Assembly (NCBI RefSeq): GCF_004000945.1
Contig: NZ_BIMF01000005.1
Span: 62,001-126,000 of the forward strand
DNA length: 64,000 nt
Reading direction: 5' to 3'
Source: Paenibacillus lautus NBRC 15380
GTDB lineage: Bacteria; Bacillota; Bacilli; Paenibacillales; Paenibacillaceae
How positions within the stretch are numbered: the stretch's first letter is position 1; each line of letters starts with the position of its first letter. The notes under the pieces are model-generated. The model ran no database searches and was not told the origin of the DNA. It saw only the letters and a program-made list of their open reading frames with translations. Shown in pieces: positions 17,150 to 25,079 of this stretch. The position numbers were made by a program, and so were the translations under genes.

Positions 17150-17223
17150 GGTACCACGTTTAGCGGTAGTTTTTCTTGCGATATCAGGCAGCAGATCCTC
17201 CGAAGTTTATACTTTCTGATATC
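17150..17223 (+). repeat. Structured intergenic repeat, copy B (3' portion)
   Basis: It matches copy A from the loop onward: ACCACGTTTAGCGG, AGTTTTTCTTGCGATATCAG, then CCGAAGTTTATACTTTCTGA and TATC. The P4 stem GATATCAG 17180-17187 with CTGATATC 17216-17223 is intact. The 5' half (P2 and the 5' arm of P3) is not recognisable. Confidence 0.75.
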
Positions 17224-17225
17224 TT

Positions 17226-17286
17226 AAAAAGAGCCGTACCTGACGATCAGTTTCCATTGAGACTGATCCAGGTCCGGCTCTTTTTA
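17226..17286. terminator. Bidirectional terminator between DoxX and MFS genes
   Basis: A long imperfect stem: AAAAAGAGCCG and ACCTG and ATCAGT on the left pair with ACTGAT, AGGT and CGGCTCTTTTT on the right. It is adjacent to repeat copy B. Confidence 0.85.
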
Positions 17287-17293
17287 TAACATG

Positions 17294-18535
17294 TTATGAA
17301 AAGTTGCTGCCGCCCGTTTCTGCCGCTAAAGGCGAATTCCTTTGCAGTCTCAGGAGTGTGAACGACAACCCTGCGGATATCGCAATACAGATTGAACCTG
17401 CAATGTACACCATGCGAATGCCGAGTGTATCCGCAATTAGACCAATGACGGCAATTGATAAACTCGTTACCATGGACAGCAAGATATCACGCGAAGCGTA
17501 AATTTTCGGCAGCATCTCTTGATCTACGCTGGATTGGAGCGCGGTTTGCTGCGCCACATCCCGCAGCTGGTAGGCGGGTCCCATCGCGATGCACAGGATC
17601 AAAGCCACAATCGGAATACTGTTCAGGCCATACCACAGGGTAAGCAAACTGAACACCGCTGAACCAACAGCCATGCATAGAATCAGATTTTTCTGGATAA
17701 AGGAAGACAGCAGCAGCATCAGTAACCCACCAGCAATGGCGCCTACATAATAACTGGCGTTAATAAAACCCCACCAAGCTTCGCCTTGATGCAGCACTTC
17801 CTTGACATACACCAGCGTGATCGCGCCCACCCAGATGGTTCCGGCAATCCCTTCAATCATATCCATAATCGTGACGATTCTTAATGTAGGATTTCTCCAC
17901 AGATGCAACCAGCCTTCACGAATCACTTCCCAGCTTGGTTTCGCTCGTCCAGCTGCAGCCGGTTCCTTCTCCTTCATGGAGCCCGCTGCGATCCAAAGGC
18001 ACAAAACAGATATCCAGATGAGTACGCAGCTCATGATTAAAGTCGGCATATGTCCAAACCGTACAACGAGAAAGCCCGTAAAGGTATATCCTGCAATCTG
18101 CAAGGATTGGCTGGTCACGGATAGTGAGCTGTTGGCCTTAACCAGCCGCTCAGGTGCAACCATTCTCGGAACCATGGACTGGATAAGCGGGTTTCCCCAT
18201 CCTTCGGTAAAAGCAATGAACAAGATAAACACACACAGTATAGCAACCTGAGATGATATGTATGGGAATGAAATGACCAATGCGGTTAGCAATAGGGCTT
18301 TCATGACTTGAAGCCTCACCAGAAGCTTGGAGAAGCCAAATTTCTCCATGACAAGCGGAGCTGTAAGGCCGGCGACAAACCGTGCGACTGCGTTAAACAG
18401 CGGGAACAACGCGGCAATAAAGGCCGATCCGGATTCTTGATACATAAAGGTAGTCAGTACCATGACGTAGACAACGCCTGCCAGCGACAAACTCGAATGC
18501 GAGGTCCAGTAGTATAGAAACCCTCCTCTTTTCAT
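17294..18535 (-). CDS. MFS transporter
   Basis: A 413-residue protein (two residues longer if the GTG at 18541 is used; the ATG has the better spacing from AGGATAGG). It has about 12 membrane segments and the layout of macrolide-efflux/TMR-type exporters: GGFLYYWTSHSSLSLAGVVY at the N terminus, FTEGWGNPLIQSMVPRMV in the middle and a conserved AMGPAYQLRDVAQQTALQSS loop. The substrate is unknown. It is upstream of nothing on its strand; the next operon ends at 18623-18668. Confidence 0.82.
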   Translation of the reverse strand: MKRGGFLYYWTSHSSLSLAGVVYVMVLTTFMYQESGSAFIAALFPLFNAVARFVAGLTAPLVMEKFGFSKLLVRLQVMKALLLTALVISFPYISSQVAILCVFILFIAFTEGWGNPLIQSMVPRMVAPERLVKANSSLSVTSQSLQIAGYTFTGFLVVRFGHMPTLIMSCVLIWISVLCLWIAAGSMKEKEPAAAGRAKPSWEVIREGWLHLWRNPTLRIVTIMDMIEGIAGTIWVGAITLVYVKEVLHQGEAWWGFINASYYVGAIAGGLLMLLLSSFIQKNLILCMAVGSAVFSLLTLWYGLNSIPIVALILCIAMGPAYQLRDVAQQTALQSSVDQEMLPKIYASRDILLSMVTSLSIAVIGLIADTLGIRMVYIAGSICIAISAGLSFTLLRLQRNSPLAAETGGSNFS

Positions 18536-18622
18536 GTTCACACCCTATCCTGTTGATCTTTTATCTATTAGTCATAACATAGGTTGAAAGTTGCTGTAAA
18601 GATAATGGAAGTTCTCCCATAC

Positions 18623-18668
18623 GAAAAAAGGCCTGCTCCCATGATCCATCCATGAGAGGCAGGCCTGT
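18623..18668 (-). terminator. Terminator of the arabinofuranosidase operon
   Basis: GCAGGCCT at 18659-18666 pairs with AGGCCTGC at 18629-18636; on the minus strand the stem is followed by six T residues. Confidence 0.85.
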
Positions 18669-18679
18669 GAAACTGTATT

Positions 18680-18955
18680 TCAAACACTAACAGCAACCGC
18701 CCAACGGTCCTGTCCCGGATAAGGACATCGCTTGTCTTTCAGCTTTGCAGTGATCTGTACGATGCAGCCGCACAGCGTGCATGTCGTGTCCCCTTGCAGC
18801 TTTGGACAAGAGAAGCACGCACGAAGACGGGCATCATACTCACCATCCGGCACGCAGCGGTCAGACGTAAACATAGGAGAAGATAGGACGCGCGTAATTT
18901 GTTCCTCGTTAACCAGGTAATCGTCATGACAACCTTTACACCGATTATCCGCCAT
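18680..18955 (-). CDS. DUF6171-type small cysteine-rich protein
   Basis: A 91-residue protein with eight cysteines in CxxC-like pairs: CKGCHDDY at the N terminus, then CFSCPKLQ, CTLCGCIV and CPYPGQDRW. This matches the small zinc-ribbon-like family I know as DUF6171, common in Bacillales; its function is unknown. The ATG lies only 8 bp after the stop of the arabinofuranosidase gene, so translation is probably coupled, yet the two are not obviously related in function. Metal binding by the cysteines is inference. Confidence 0.8.
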   Translation of the reverse strand: MADNRCKGCHDDYLVNEEQITRVLSSPMFTSDRCVPDGEYDARLRACFSCPKLQGDTTCTLCGCIVQITAKLKDKRCPYPGQDRWAVAVSV

Positions 18956-18963
18956 CCCTTCGT

Positions 18964-20457
18964 TTATCCTGCCGTAATCTCGAGAACGGTAACGGACATC
19001 GGTGCGAGCTTGGCACGCAGAACGTCGCCTTCCTGTTCAAAAGCATGGAATGCAGCCGGCTTCAGGGTCTCCGGCGATTCAAAGGTGTTATGAGCGTCCA
19101 GCGAATCGGAGGCAAGCTGCCGGCCTACGATCTTAGACACCGCTCCGCTTAATCCCCGAAGCTGAATCGTCACGTCACTTTGCTCCACATGACTCACATT
19201 ACACAAACTCACATGGATTTTGCCGGCTTGATCCTTCGAGGCCGTTACGGATACTTGCGGAATCTTCTCGCCGTCCATCTCATAATCAGCGCCGCTGTAG
19301 TTGGTAGCCAAACGTTCTGCATCCTGATGCACTTTATACATATCAAACACATGATAGGTTGGAGTAAGAATCATCTTATCGCCTTCGGTTAAAATGACGG
19401 ACTGCAGTACATTGACAATCTGCGCAATGTTCGCCATCACAACCCGATCATTATGCTCATGGAAGATATTCAGCGTTAAACCCGCCACCAGAGCATCACG
19501 GATCGTATTCTGCTGGTACAGGAAGCCCGGATTGGTGCCAGGCTCAACGTCAAACCAGGTCCCCCACTCATCTACAATGAGGCCGATCCGCTTGTTAGGA
19601 TCATACTGGTCCATGATCGCCGAATGTCTTGTAATCAATTCATCCATATGAAGCGCCTTCTTCATCGTGGTGAACCATTCCTGTTCGCTGAATCCGGTAG
19701 CAGCGCCTTTGCCTGTCCAGAATTCGCCCGGAATGGTGTAATAGTGAAGACTGATGGCATCCATGAACGGATGTGCTTCTCGCATCACGATTTCCATCCA
19801 GCGGTAATCATCCACGTTCGGGCCGCAGGCAATCTTGTAGATCTTGTTGTCGCCATAGTTGCGAACATAAGTCTGATAGCGTCTGTACAGATCCGCATAA
19901 TACTCCGGCCGCATATTGCCGCCGCAACCCCAGTTCTCGTTCCCGACGCCAAAATATTTTACATTCCATGGCTTCTCGCGGCCATTCTCCTGGCGCCATG
20001 CGGCCATCGGCGACACGCCATCAAAGGTCATATATTCAACCCATTCCGACATTTCCTGCACGGTGCCGCTGCCGACATTGCCCGATATGTATGGTTCACA
20101 ACCCAGAAGCTCGCAAAGACGCAGGAATTCGTGGGTGCCAAAATGGTTGTTCTCCACAACGCCGCCCCAGTGCGTATTGACCATTTGCTTCCGATTCTCT
20201 CGCGGACCGACGCCGTCCTTCCAGTGGTACTCATCTGCAAAACAACCGCCAGGCCAGCGCAGCACCGGTATGTTAAGCTGTTTCAGCGCCTCCAGGACAT
20301 CATTGCGGATCCCCTCCGTATTCGGAATCGGTGAATCCTCTCCCACCCATATGCCCTCATAAATGCAGCGACCCAGATGCTCGGAGAAATGACCATAAAT
20401 ATTGCGGTTGATCTTGCCTTTGGATAAATCCGAATGAATGGTAATAACATGACTCAT
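18964..20457 (-). CDS. abfA: GH51 alpha-N-arabinofuranosidase
   Basis: A 497-residue protein, full length for intracellular Bacillus-type AbfA. The catalytic acid/base is E174 in [11 protein letters not shown] and the nucleophile E297 in [23 protein letters not shown] is the conserved N-terminal loop. No signal peptide is present, so it acts in the cytosol on imported arabino-oligosaccharides from arabinan or arabinoxylan. Promoter at 20526-20554 and a cre-like box at 20562-20575 suggest carbon catabolite control. It forms an operon with the DUF6171 gene. Confidence 0.95.
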   Translation of the reverse strand: MSHVITIHSDLSKGKINRNIYGHFSEHLGRCIYEGIWVGEDSPIPNTEGIRNDVLEALKQLNIPVLRWPGGCFADEYHWKDGVGPRENRKQMVNTHWGGVVENNHFGTHEFLRLCELLGCEPYISGNVGSGTVQEMSEWVEYMTFDGVSPMAAWRQENGREKPWNVKYFGVGNENWGCGGNMRPEYYADLYRRYQTYVRNYGDNKIYKIACGPNVDDYRWMEIVMREAHPFMDAISLHYYTIPGEFWTGKGAATGFSEQEWFTTMKKALHMDELITRHSAIMDQYDPNKRIGLIVDEWGTWFDVEPGTNPGFLYQQNTIRDALVAGLTLNIFHEHNDRVVMANIAQIVNVLQSVILTEGDKMILTPTYHVFDMYKVHQDAERLATNYSGADYEMDGEKIPQVSVTASKDQAGKIHVSLCNVSHVEQSDVTIQLRGLSGAVSKIVGRQLASDSLDAHNTFESPETLKPAAFHAFEQEGDVLRAKLAPMSVTVLEITAG

Positions 20458-20525
20458 AACTTATTCCGCTCCTCGCTGTGGTTTTATAGATATTTATATG
20501 AAACAGTTTAATAATCTTTAAAACA

Positions 20526-20554
20526 ATGATATCGACCAAACCGTATTCCGTCAA
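20526..20554 (-). promoter_or_regulatory. Promoter of the arabinofuranosidase operon
   Basis: On the minus strand TTGACG (20554-20549), 17-bp spacer, TATCAT (20531-20526). It gives a leader of about 60 bases. Confidence 0.6.
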
Positions 20555-20561
20555 CCCGTAA

Positions 20562-20575
20562 TTTAAACGCTTTCA
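20562..20575 (-). promoter_or_regulatory. cre-like CcpA site
   Basis: Minus strand TGAAAGCGTTTAAA fits the consensus TGWAARCGYTWNCW with one mismatch. It sits just upstream of the -35 of the abfA promoter. Confidence 0.55.
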
Positions 20576-20597
20576 CGAAATAGCCTTATTTTTCACC

Positions 20598-20640
20598 AAA
20601 AAAAACCGGCCCAAGCCGATCTTCCGATCGGGCTTTGAGC
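20598..20640 (-). terminator. Terminator of the amino-acid ABC operon
   Basis: On the minus strand AAGCCCGATC, loop GGAA, GATCGGCTT, with a single bulge, followed by GGGCCGG and eight T residues. Confidence 0.75.
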
Positions 20641-20650
20641 CAGTCTCTCT

Positions 20651-21397
20651 TCAACGCGTCGCCCGGATTAAAAATTCCCGGGTCCGCTCTGCCTTCGGTT
20701 GGTTAAATATTTGATCCGGCGTGCCGGATTCGACGACCTGTCCGTTATCCATGAAGATAATTCGGTCCGCCACTTCTTTGGCAAAACTCATCTCATGCGT
20801 AACGATCACCATCGTCATATGCTCCTCGGCCAGCTGCTTGATAACCGCCAGCACCTCGCCGGTCAGCTCGGGATCCAGCGCCGATGTCGGTTCGTCAAAC
20901 AGCATGATGTCCGGATTCATCATCAGAGCTCTCGCAATGGCCACACGCTGCTTCTGTCCGCCAGACAGATTCCCGGGGTATACATCTGCTTTATCAGATA
21001 AACCGACCTTCTTTAGTAGAGAGGCGCTGTTTAACCTAACTTCTTCCTTTGATTGTTTCTTTACATGTTTAGGTGCCAGTCCCAGATTCTCCTGTACCGT
21101 GAGATGAGGAAACAGGTTGAAATGCTGGAATACCATGCCCATCCGGGATGTGATCGCTTTGATCCCCGGCGGGCTGGCATACACGCCATCCTTCACGAGA
21201 TATTGATCCTGCAGCTTGATCGATCCGCCATTAATCCCCTCCAGATGCACCAGGCTCCGGAGCATGGTGCTCTTACCCGAACCGGAAGGTCCGATGACGG
21301 CAATCACTTCATTCTTCTGAATTTCAAAGCTGACGTCCTTCAGCACGTCCAGCTGGCCGAAGGATTTTTTTACATGGGTTACTTCGATAATTGCCAT
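20651..21397 (-). CDS. Polar amino-acid ABC transporter ATPase
   Basis: A 248-residue GlnQ-type ATPase. Walker [10 protein letters not shown] (residues 36-44), Q-loop [16 protein letters not shown], signature LSGGQKQR and Walker [15 protein letters not shown] are all intact. It energises amino-acid import with the permease 15 bp upstream and the lipoprotein at 22228. Gene order is binding protein, permease, ATPase. The best family guess is cystine, glutamine or another polar amino acid; sequence alone does not decide. Confidence 0.93.
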   Translation of the reverse strand: MAIIEVTHVKKSFGQLDVLKDVSFEIQKNEVIAVIGPSGSGKSTMLRSLVHLEGINGGSIKLQDQYLVKDGVYASPPGIKAITSRMGMVFQHFNLFPHLTVQENLGLAPKHVKKQSKEEVRLNSASLLKKVGLSDKADVYPGNLSGGQKQRVAIARALMMNPDIMLFDEPTSALDPELTGEVLAVIKQLAEEHMTMVIVTHEMSFAKEVADRIIFMDNGQVVESGTPDQIFNQPKAERTREFLIRATR

Positions 21398-21412
21398 TAC
21401 ACGACAGTCCTT

Positions 21413-22072
21413 CTATTCATATTTAAATCGGCGTTCCAGAAACTTAAACAACATGGTTAACACTAGCGTCATTAGCAGGTATATTACACCTGCAATGAAA
21501 AACGGCATAATCGTGACATCGCGATTGACCGCCGTATAGGCGAAGTGCAGCAACTCCGGAACCGCTACGGCATACAGCAGCGCCGTATCTTTTACCAGTG
21601 TAATGGATTCGTTGGATACCGCCGGCAGGGCTACGCGAAACATTTGGGGCAGAATCACTTTCGTGGTCGTTTGCCAGCGGTTCAGGCCCAGCACCTTGGA
21701 CGCTTCATATTGACCCTTGTCAATCGCCAAAAGGCCTCCCCGGAAGATTTCCGCAAAATAAGCGGCGTAGTTTAGCACAAATGCCAAACATGCGGCTACA
21801 AAACGATCCAGAACGAGATACTCTCCAATCACGGGCAGCACCGGCAGCCCGAAACAAAAGAACAACAGCTGCAGCAGCAGCGGGGTACCACGAAACACAT
21901 AAATATAGGCATTGGCCAACCAAGCCAGCGGCTTAATTGCGCTTCGAACCATTAAGGTGAACACAAACCCGAGCGGGATGGAGACCAGGATAGCAATTAA
22001 AAACAACAGTATCGTTGTCTGTGCGCCCTCCAGCATCGGTTTGCCGATTTGAACAATGTAATCCATACTCAT
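21413..22072 (-). CDS. Polar amino-acid ABC transporter permease
   Basis: A 219-residue HisM/GlnP-type permease with about five membrane segments. It shows the hallmark AYIYVFRGTPLLLQLLFF and the EAA loop EASKVLGLNRWQTTTKVILP that contacts the ATPase. It is separated by 155 bp from the binding-protein gene, a gap that contains a hairpin (22149-22184) likely to reduce permease expression relative to the binding protein. Confidence 0.92.
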   Translation of the reverse strand: MSMDYIVQIGKPMLEGAQTTILLFLIAILVSIPLGFVFTLMVRSAIKPLAWLANAYIYVFRGTPLLLQLLFFCFGLPVLPVIGEYLVLDRFVAACLAFVLNYAAYFAEIFRGGLLAIDKGQYEASKVLGLNRWQTTTKVILPQMFRVALPAVSNESITLVKDTALLYAVAVPELLHFAYTAVNRDVTIMPFFIAGVIYLLMTLVLTMLFKFLERRFKYE

Positions 22073-22148
22073 ATACGCTTAACTCCTAATGGAAAAACTT
22101 CTTGAGATGCTTGAAGTTCTTCAAAAATATCGTAGACCCATGGGGAAC

Positions 22149-22184
22149 ACAAAACCGGAGCCTTTGGTCAAAGTCCGGTTTCTT
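22149..22184 (-). terminator. Intercistronic hairpin in the ABC operon
   Basis: AAACCGGA pairs with TCCGGTTT (22152-22159 and 22174-22181); on the minus strand the stem is followed by four T residues. It is a weak terminator or 3'-end-protecting stem between the binding-protein and permease genes. Confidence 0.6.
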
Positions 22185-22227
22185 GGAATACCTATGGAAG
22201 GATGAATAACCATCCTTATGAAGCGTT

Positions 22228-22995
22228 TTACTTCAACACTTTGTTTTCGCCAAACCATTTCTCGGAAATCTTGGCTGCCGTGCCATCGGCATTCATTTCG
22301 TCCAGTGCTTTTTGCAGGCTTTGAAGCAGCTCCTCGTTGCCTTTTTTAACCCCGATCCCATACTGCTCCGGTGCCAGTGATTCCTCGAGAATCTTATATA
22401 TTCCCTCTTCCTTGGACATGAAGTATTTCATCACGACTTCGTCTATGACCACAGCCTCTACGCGCCCATTCTTCAAATCGCTCAGAGCCAGCATATTGTC
22501 AGGGAATTCGTTGATCTTCTTCACTTGCGTGTGAATCTCGTTGGCGCTTAACGCATCGGCAGCCGAGGACAGCGACTGCAATCCGATCTCTTTGCCTGCC
22601 AAATCGCTGATCGAAGTTATATCCGAATCAGCCAGCACAGCGACGACCTGGCTATTCTCCAGATAAGGCTTGGTGAACAACACTTTCTCCTTGCGCTCAT
22701 CGGTGATGGTATAGCCGTTCCATATCAAGTCAATGCGGCCGCTGCTAAGTTCGGACTCCTTCGATTTCCAGTCAATAGGCTGGAACTTGACTTCCTTGCC
22801 CATCTTCTCAGCTGCTGCACGGGCATAATCGATATCAAAGCCGACAATTTCATTGCTCTCGTCACGAAAGCCCATGGGCGCAAACTTGTCATCGATCCCG
22901 ACAACCAGCTCATTGCCACCGCTTGCTGAGCTTGAACAGCCGACTACGGTTAATAAAAGCATGAAGCCTGCTAATACTGATGCTATCTTTTTCAC
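22228..22995 (-). CDS. Amino-acid ABC transporter substrate-binding lipoprotein
   Basis: A 255-residue protein starting at GTG 22995 behind GAGGGGGA. Signal peptide ends in a lipobox (TVVGC at residues 16-20), so it is anchored outside the membrane. The SBP family 3 fold is clear: VGIDDKFAPMGFRDESNEIV, GFDIDYARAAAEKMG, then IWNGYTITDERKEKVLFTKP and YGIGVKKGNEELL. It captures a polar amino acid for the permease/ATPase downstream. Confidence 0.93.
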   Translation of the reverse strand: MKKIASVLAGFMLLLTVVGCSSSASGGNELVVGIDDKFAPMGFRDESNEIVGFDIDYARAAAEKMGKEVKFQPIDWKSKESELSSGRIDLIWNGYTITDERKEKVLFTKPYLENSQVVAVLADSDITSISDLAGKEIGLQSLSSAADALSANEIHTQVKKINEFPDNMLALSDLKNGRVEAVVIDEVVMKYFMSKEEGIYKILEESLAPEQYGIGVKKGNEELLQSLQKALDEMNADGTAAKISEKWFGENKVLK

Positions 22996-23037
22996 CAAAA
23001 AATCCCCCTCGTAGACATTAAACGCAGCTATATTCTG

Positions 23038-23063
23038 GATGCAAAGGAATTCGCATCAGATGC
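23038..23063. promoter_or_regulatory. Candidate operator upstream of ABC operon
   Basis: Three matching arms: GATGC 23038-23042, GCATC 23053-23057 and GATGC 23059-23063, around a GGAATTC core. It lies about 45-70 bp before the binding-protein start. The regulator is unknown. Confidence 0.35.
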
Positions 23064-23191
23064 AAAAACTGCTTTTTCACTTTAGTACGTTATCAAGACT
23101 CCATGATACCATATTAGCAGAGAAGAGTCGATAGTTTCATAGAATGGTCAATTTTCACCACCCGATATGAAATTTATGTATTTTCATCCTA

Positions 23192-23210
23192 TTTTAAGGT
23201 TATTTTAAGG
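23192..23210 (+). promoter_or_regulatory. Direct repeat upstream of secreted protein gene
   Basis: TTTTAAGG at 23192-23199 and again at 23203-23210, exactly 11 bp apart (one helical turn), the spacing used by OmpR/PhoB-type response regulators. It sits about 70 bp upstream of the start at 23279. Confidence 0.4.
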
Positions 23211-23278
23211 ATGATTTCAGTTTAGCGGGAAAGAATGAAGGACTGTAAGACCAACATCTAGAAAGGCGGTAAACAACA

Positions 23279-24004
23279 ATGACAACCCACTTGAAGTCAG
23301 TGAAGCGGCTGGTGCTTGTCACCATCGCTGTAGTCATGGGCCTTGCTTATCTTCCCGTCTCGGTCTCAGCGGAACCGATCGGACAGCAAACCGAATCACC
23401 GGCTGTTCCTTCTTCCAAAGACGAACGCGGGCAACATAAACCCGGTCATATGTTCAAGGCAATCTCCGAATTTCTGAAGCTGGAACCGCAAGTTCTTCGA
23501 GATAAACTCAAAACCTCGACGCTCGCGGAGATCGCCAAGGAACAAGGTATATCTAGAGATGCTATGAAAGCCAAGATCGTTGAGCTGTTGAAGGATAAAA
23601 TCTCCTCGCATCCGAAGCAGCTGGGCAAATCCATCGATTACTCCGCTGCGGCTGACAAGCTGCTTGACGCCAAAGGCGGTTGGCATCAGCAGCGGATGCA
23701 CCAGCGTCATGGCCGGCTGATCTCGGATAGCGCCGAACTGGCCAAGCTTCTGAAGACGACGCCGGAAGCACTCAAGCAGTCGCTCCAATCCGGAAAATCA
23801 CTGGCTCAGATCGCGAAGGAGCAAGGCGTGCCCGTCCAGGCCGTTATTGATCAACAAGTCGAGGCACTCACGAAGCGCCTGGATCAGAAGTTGACCGAAG
23901 GCAGGCTGACGAAGGAAGAATACGAGGAGCGCAAATCCAAAATTGCTCCATTTGTCAGCGATGTGGTGAATGGTAAACTCAAACCGATGAAACACAGCCG
24001 GTAA
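23279..24004 (+). CDS. Secreted protein with two internal helical repeats
   Basis: A 241-residue protein with a signal peptide (LVLVTIAVVMGLAYLPVSVSA, cleaved near residue 31). The mature part contains two copies of a roughly 45-residue repeat: FLKLEPQVLRDKL then LAEIAKEQGISRDAM at about 60-105, and LLKTTPEALKQSL then LAQIAKEQGVPVQAV at about 157-200. Each repeat has a helix-turn-helix-like SLAxIAKEQGV element. A basic/charged C terminus follows. Proteins with this repeat are common and uncharacterised in Bacilli. I cannot assign a function; the 11-bp direct repeat upstream suggests two-component control. Confidence 0.8.
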   Translation: MTTHLKSVKRLVLVTIAVVMGLAYLPVSVSAEPIGQQTESPAVPSSKDERGQHKPGHMFKAISEFLKLEPQVLRDKLKTSTLAEIAKEQGISRDAMKAKIVELLKDKISSHPKQLGKSIDYSAAADKLLDAKGGWHQQRMHQRHGRLISDSAELAKLLKTTPEALKQSLQSGKSLAQIAKEQGVPVQAVIDQQVEALTKRLDQKLTEGRLTKEEYEERKSKIAPFVSDVVNGKLKPMKHSR

Positions 24005-24040
24005 AGTTCCCGCTTGCGCTTGACCCTTTTGCCATTCGAT

Positions 24041-24148
24041 AAGAAAACGTCTATCGACGTACTTTCTCAGTAGACAGACCGCATTTAGCGGAAGTTTTTC
24101 TTGCGAGATAAGGATGCTAAGCCTCGGATGTTTATACTTTCTTATCTC
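24041..24148 (+). repeat. Structured intergenic repeat, copy C (complete)
   Basis: It has the same architecture as copy A. P1 pairs AAGAAA 24041-24046 with TTTCTT 24097-24102. P2 is ACGTC-TATC-GACGT (24047-24060). P3 pairs ACTTTC 24061-24066 with GGAAGT 24090-24095. P4 pairs GAGATAAG 24105-24112 with CTTATCTC 24141-24148. P3 and P4 differ in sequence from copy A on both arms while pairing is kept; the P3 loop AGACAGACCGC and TTTA is conserved. Confidence 0.85.
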
Positions 24149-24155
24149 TTAACAC

Positions 24156-24201
24156 AAGAGCCGCTCCATCGGTTAGGAATAACCAATGGGAAGCGGCTCT
24201 T
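24156..24201. terminator. Bidirectional terminator beside repeat copy C
   Basis: AAGAGCCGCT at 24156-24165 pairs with AGCGGCTCTT at 24192-24201, with an inner GGTT/AACC stem. Confidence 0.8.
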
Positions 24202-24229
24202 TATCATTCTATTCTATTTATCATCCATA

Positions 24230-24745
24230 TTAAGGCACGTATTGTTGGATCATCTTCACAACGACGCCATCTTCAACGGTGATATGAAACGGAAACCATT
24301 TCATGTCTACGATATCATCCTTTTTGTAGATGTTCGTGAATTTGTCCAGGCTTACCATCTGATTCCAGGAAATTTGAGCATCCTCATACCGTCCGGTATG
24401 ATCGTACAACTGAAGCAGCACTTCTGCATCGTCTGCCACAGGAAGTTTAATCTGTTCTTCCGTATCGTTTACGATATAATAGCCGTCCGGAGCCTCCGTC
24501 ATCTCAGGGTCCTGCTCCCGTTCGCGGAACACCTGATTCGCTTCTTCTCCCTCGTACCATTCAATCGGATCGACTTGCAGATAGACTTTGCCGTCTCTAA
24601 TCTCAAGCCCGTTAATATAGACAGCTTCCTGATTCGAAGCTTTCGGAACCGGCTCATAATTGTTGCCTGAGGCTACGCCAACGGTTGTCATCATGATCAG
24701 TACCAGCAGCATCATTGCTCCCAATTTCCAAGCCGACTTCTTCAT
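24230..24745 (-). CDS. Predicted secreted protein of unknown function
   Basis: A 171-residue protein with a clear signal peptide (KLGAMMLLVLIMMTTVGVAS, cleavage near residue 26) and an acidic mature domain: VYINGLEIRDGKVYLQVDPI, EWYEGEEANQVFRERE, and GYYIVNDTEEQIKLPV. I do not recognise the family. Its promoter region carries TTTACA-type boxes at 11-bp spacing (24898-24925) ahead of a TATAAT, and a cre-like palindrome, so it may be induced by phosphate limitation or wall stress. Confidence 0.75.
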   Translation of the reverse strand: MKKSAWKLGAMMLLVLIMMTTVGVASGNNYEPVPKASNQEAVYINGLEIRDGKVYLQVDPIEWYEGEEANQVFREREQDPEMTEAPDGYYIVNDTEEQIKLPVADDAEVLLQLYDHTGRYEDAQISWNQMVSLDKFTNIYKKDDIVDMKWFPFHITVEDGVVVKMIQQYVP

Positions 24746-24880
24746 CTTCTCATCGCTCCCTCTTCATCCTTCTATTGAATAGATTCAGCTCGTGAACCCA
24801 ACTCGACATTGTACATTAAACATTATTAACCCAATTCCTGGATATTTGAAACGTATATGTATTTTATCATTTATATCTTT

Positions 24881-24925
24881 ATTATAAGAGCCCACTTGGT
24901 AAAAAGGATGTCAATTCGATGTAAA
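24881..24925 (-). promoter_or_regulatory. PhoP/WalR-like boxes and -10 of secreted protein gene
   Basis: On the minus strand: TTTACA (24925-24920), N5, TTGACA (24914-24909), N5, TTTACC (24903-24898), then 11 bp and TATAAT (24886-24881). The three hexamers keep an exact 11-bp period and replace a normal -35, as in PhoP-activated promoters of B. subtilis (consensus TTHACA-N5). Confidence 0.5.
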
Positions 24926-24947
24926 TTCATTACAATATTTCAATCTT

Positions 24948-24961
24948 GGTAAGCGCTTAAA
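24948..24961. promoter_or_regulatory. cre-like palindrome
   Basis: GGTAAGCGCTTAAA matches the palindromic cre TGTAAGCGCTTACA at 12 of 14 positions. It lies upstream of the boxes at 24898-24925, in the 334-bp gap between the secreted-protein and pyrophosphatase genes. That gap otherwise holds only promoter and terminator signals. Confidence 0.4.
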
Positions 24962-25017
24962 AATGGGAACGAGGAAGGATCTTCTGTTATGGATGAACCA
25001 GGAAACACCCATAATAT

Positions 25018-25065
25018 AAAAACAAGCCCACCCCGCTGATTCCTCAGTCGATGGCAGGCTTGTTG
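25018..25065 (-). terminator. Terminator of ppaC
   Basis: ACAAGCC and GGCTTGT form the stem; on the minus strand it is followed by TTTTTAT. Confidence 0.75.
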
Positions 25066-25079
25066 ATACTCACCCTATA

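Noticed and set aside
22999-23278. Possible riboswitch before the ABC operon
   Set aside because: No S-box, T-box, lysine or glycine aptamer features were found; only the GATGC dyad arms and a promoter-like region.
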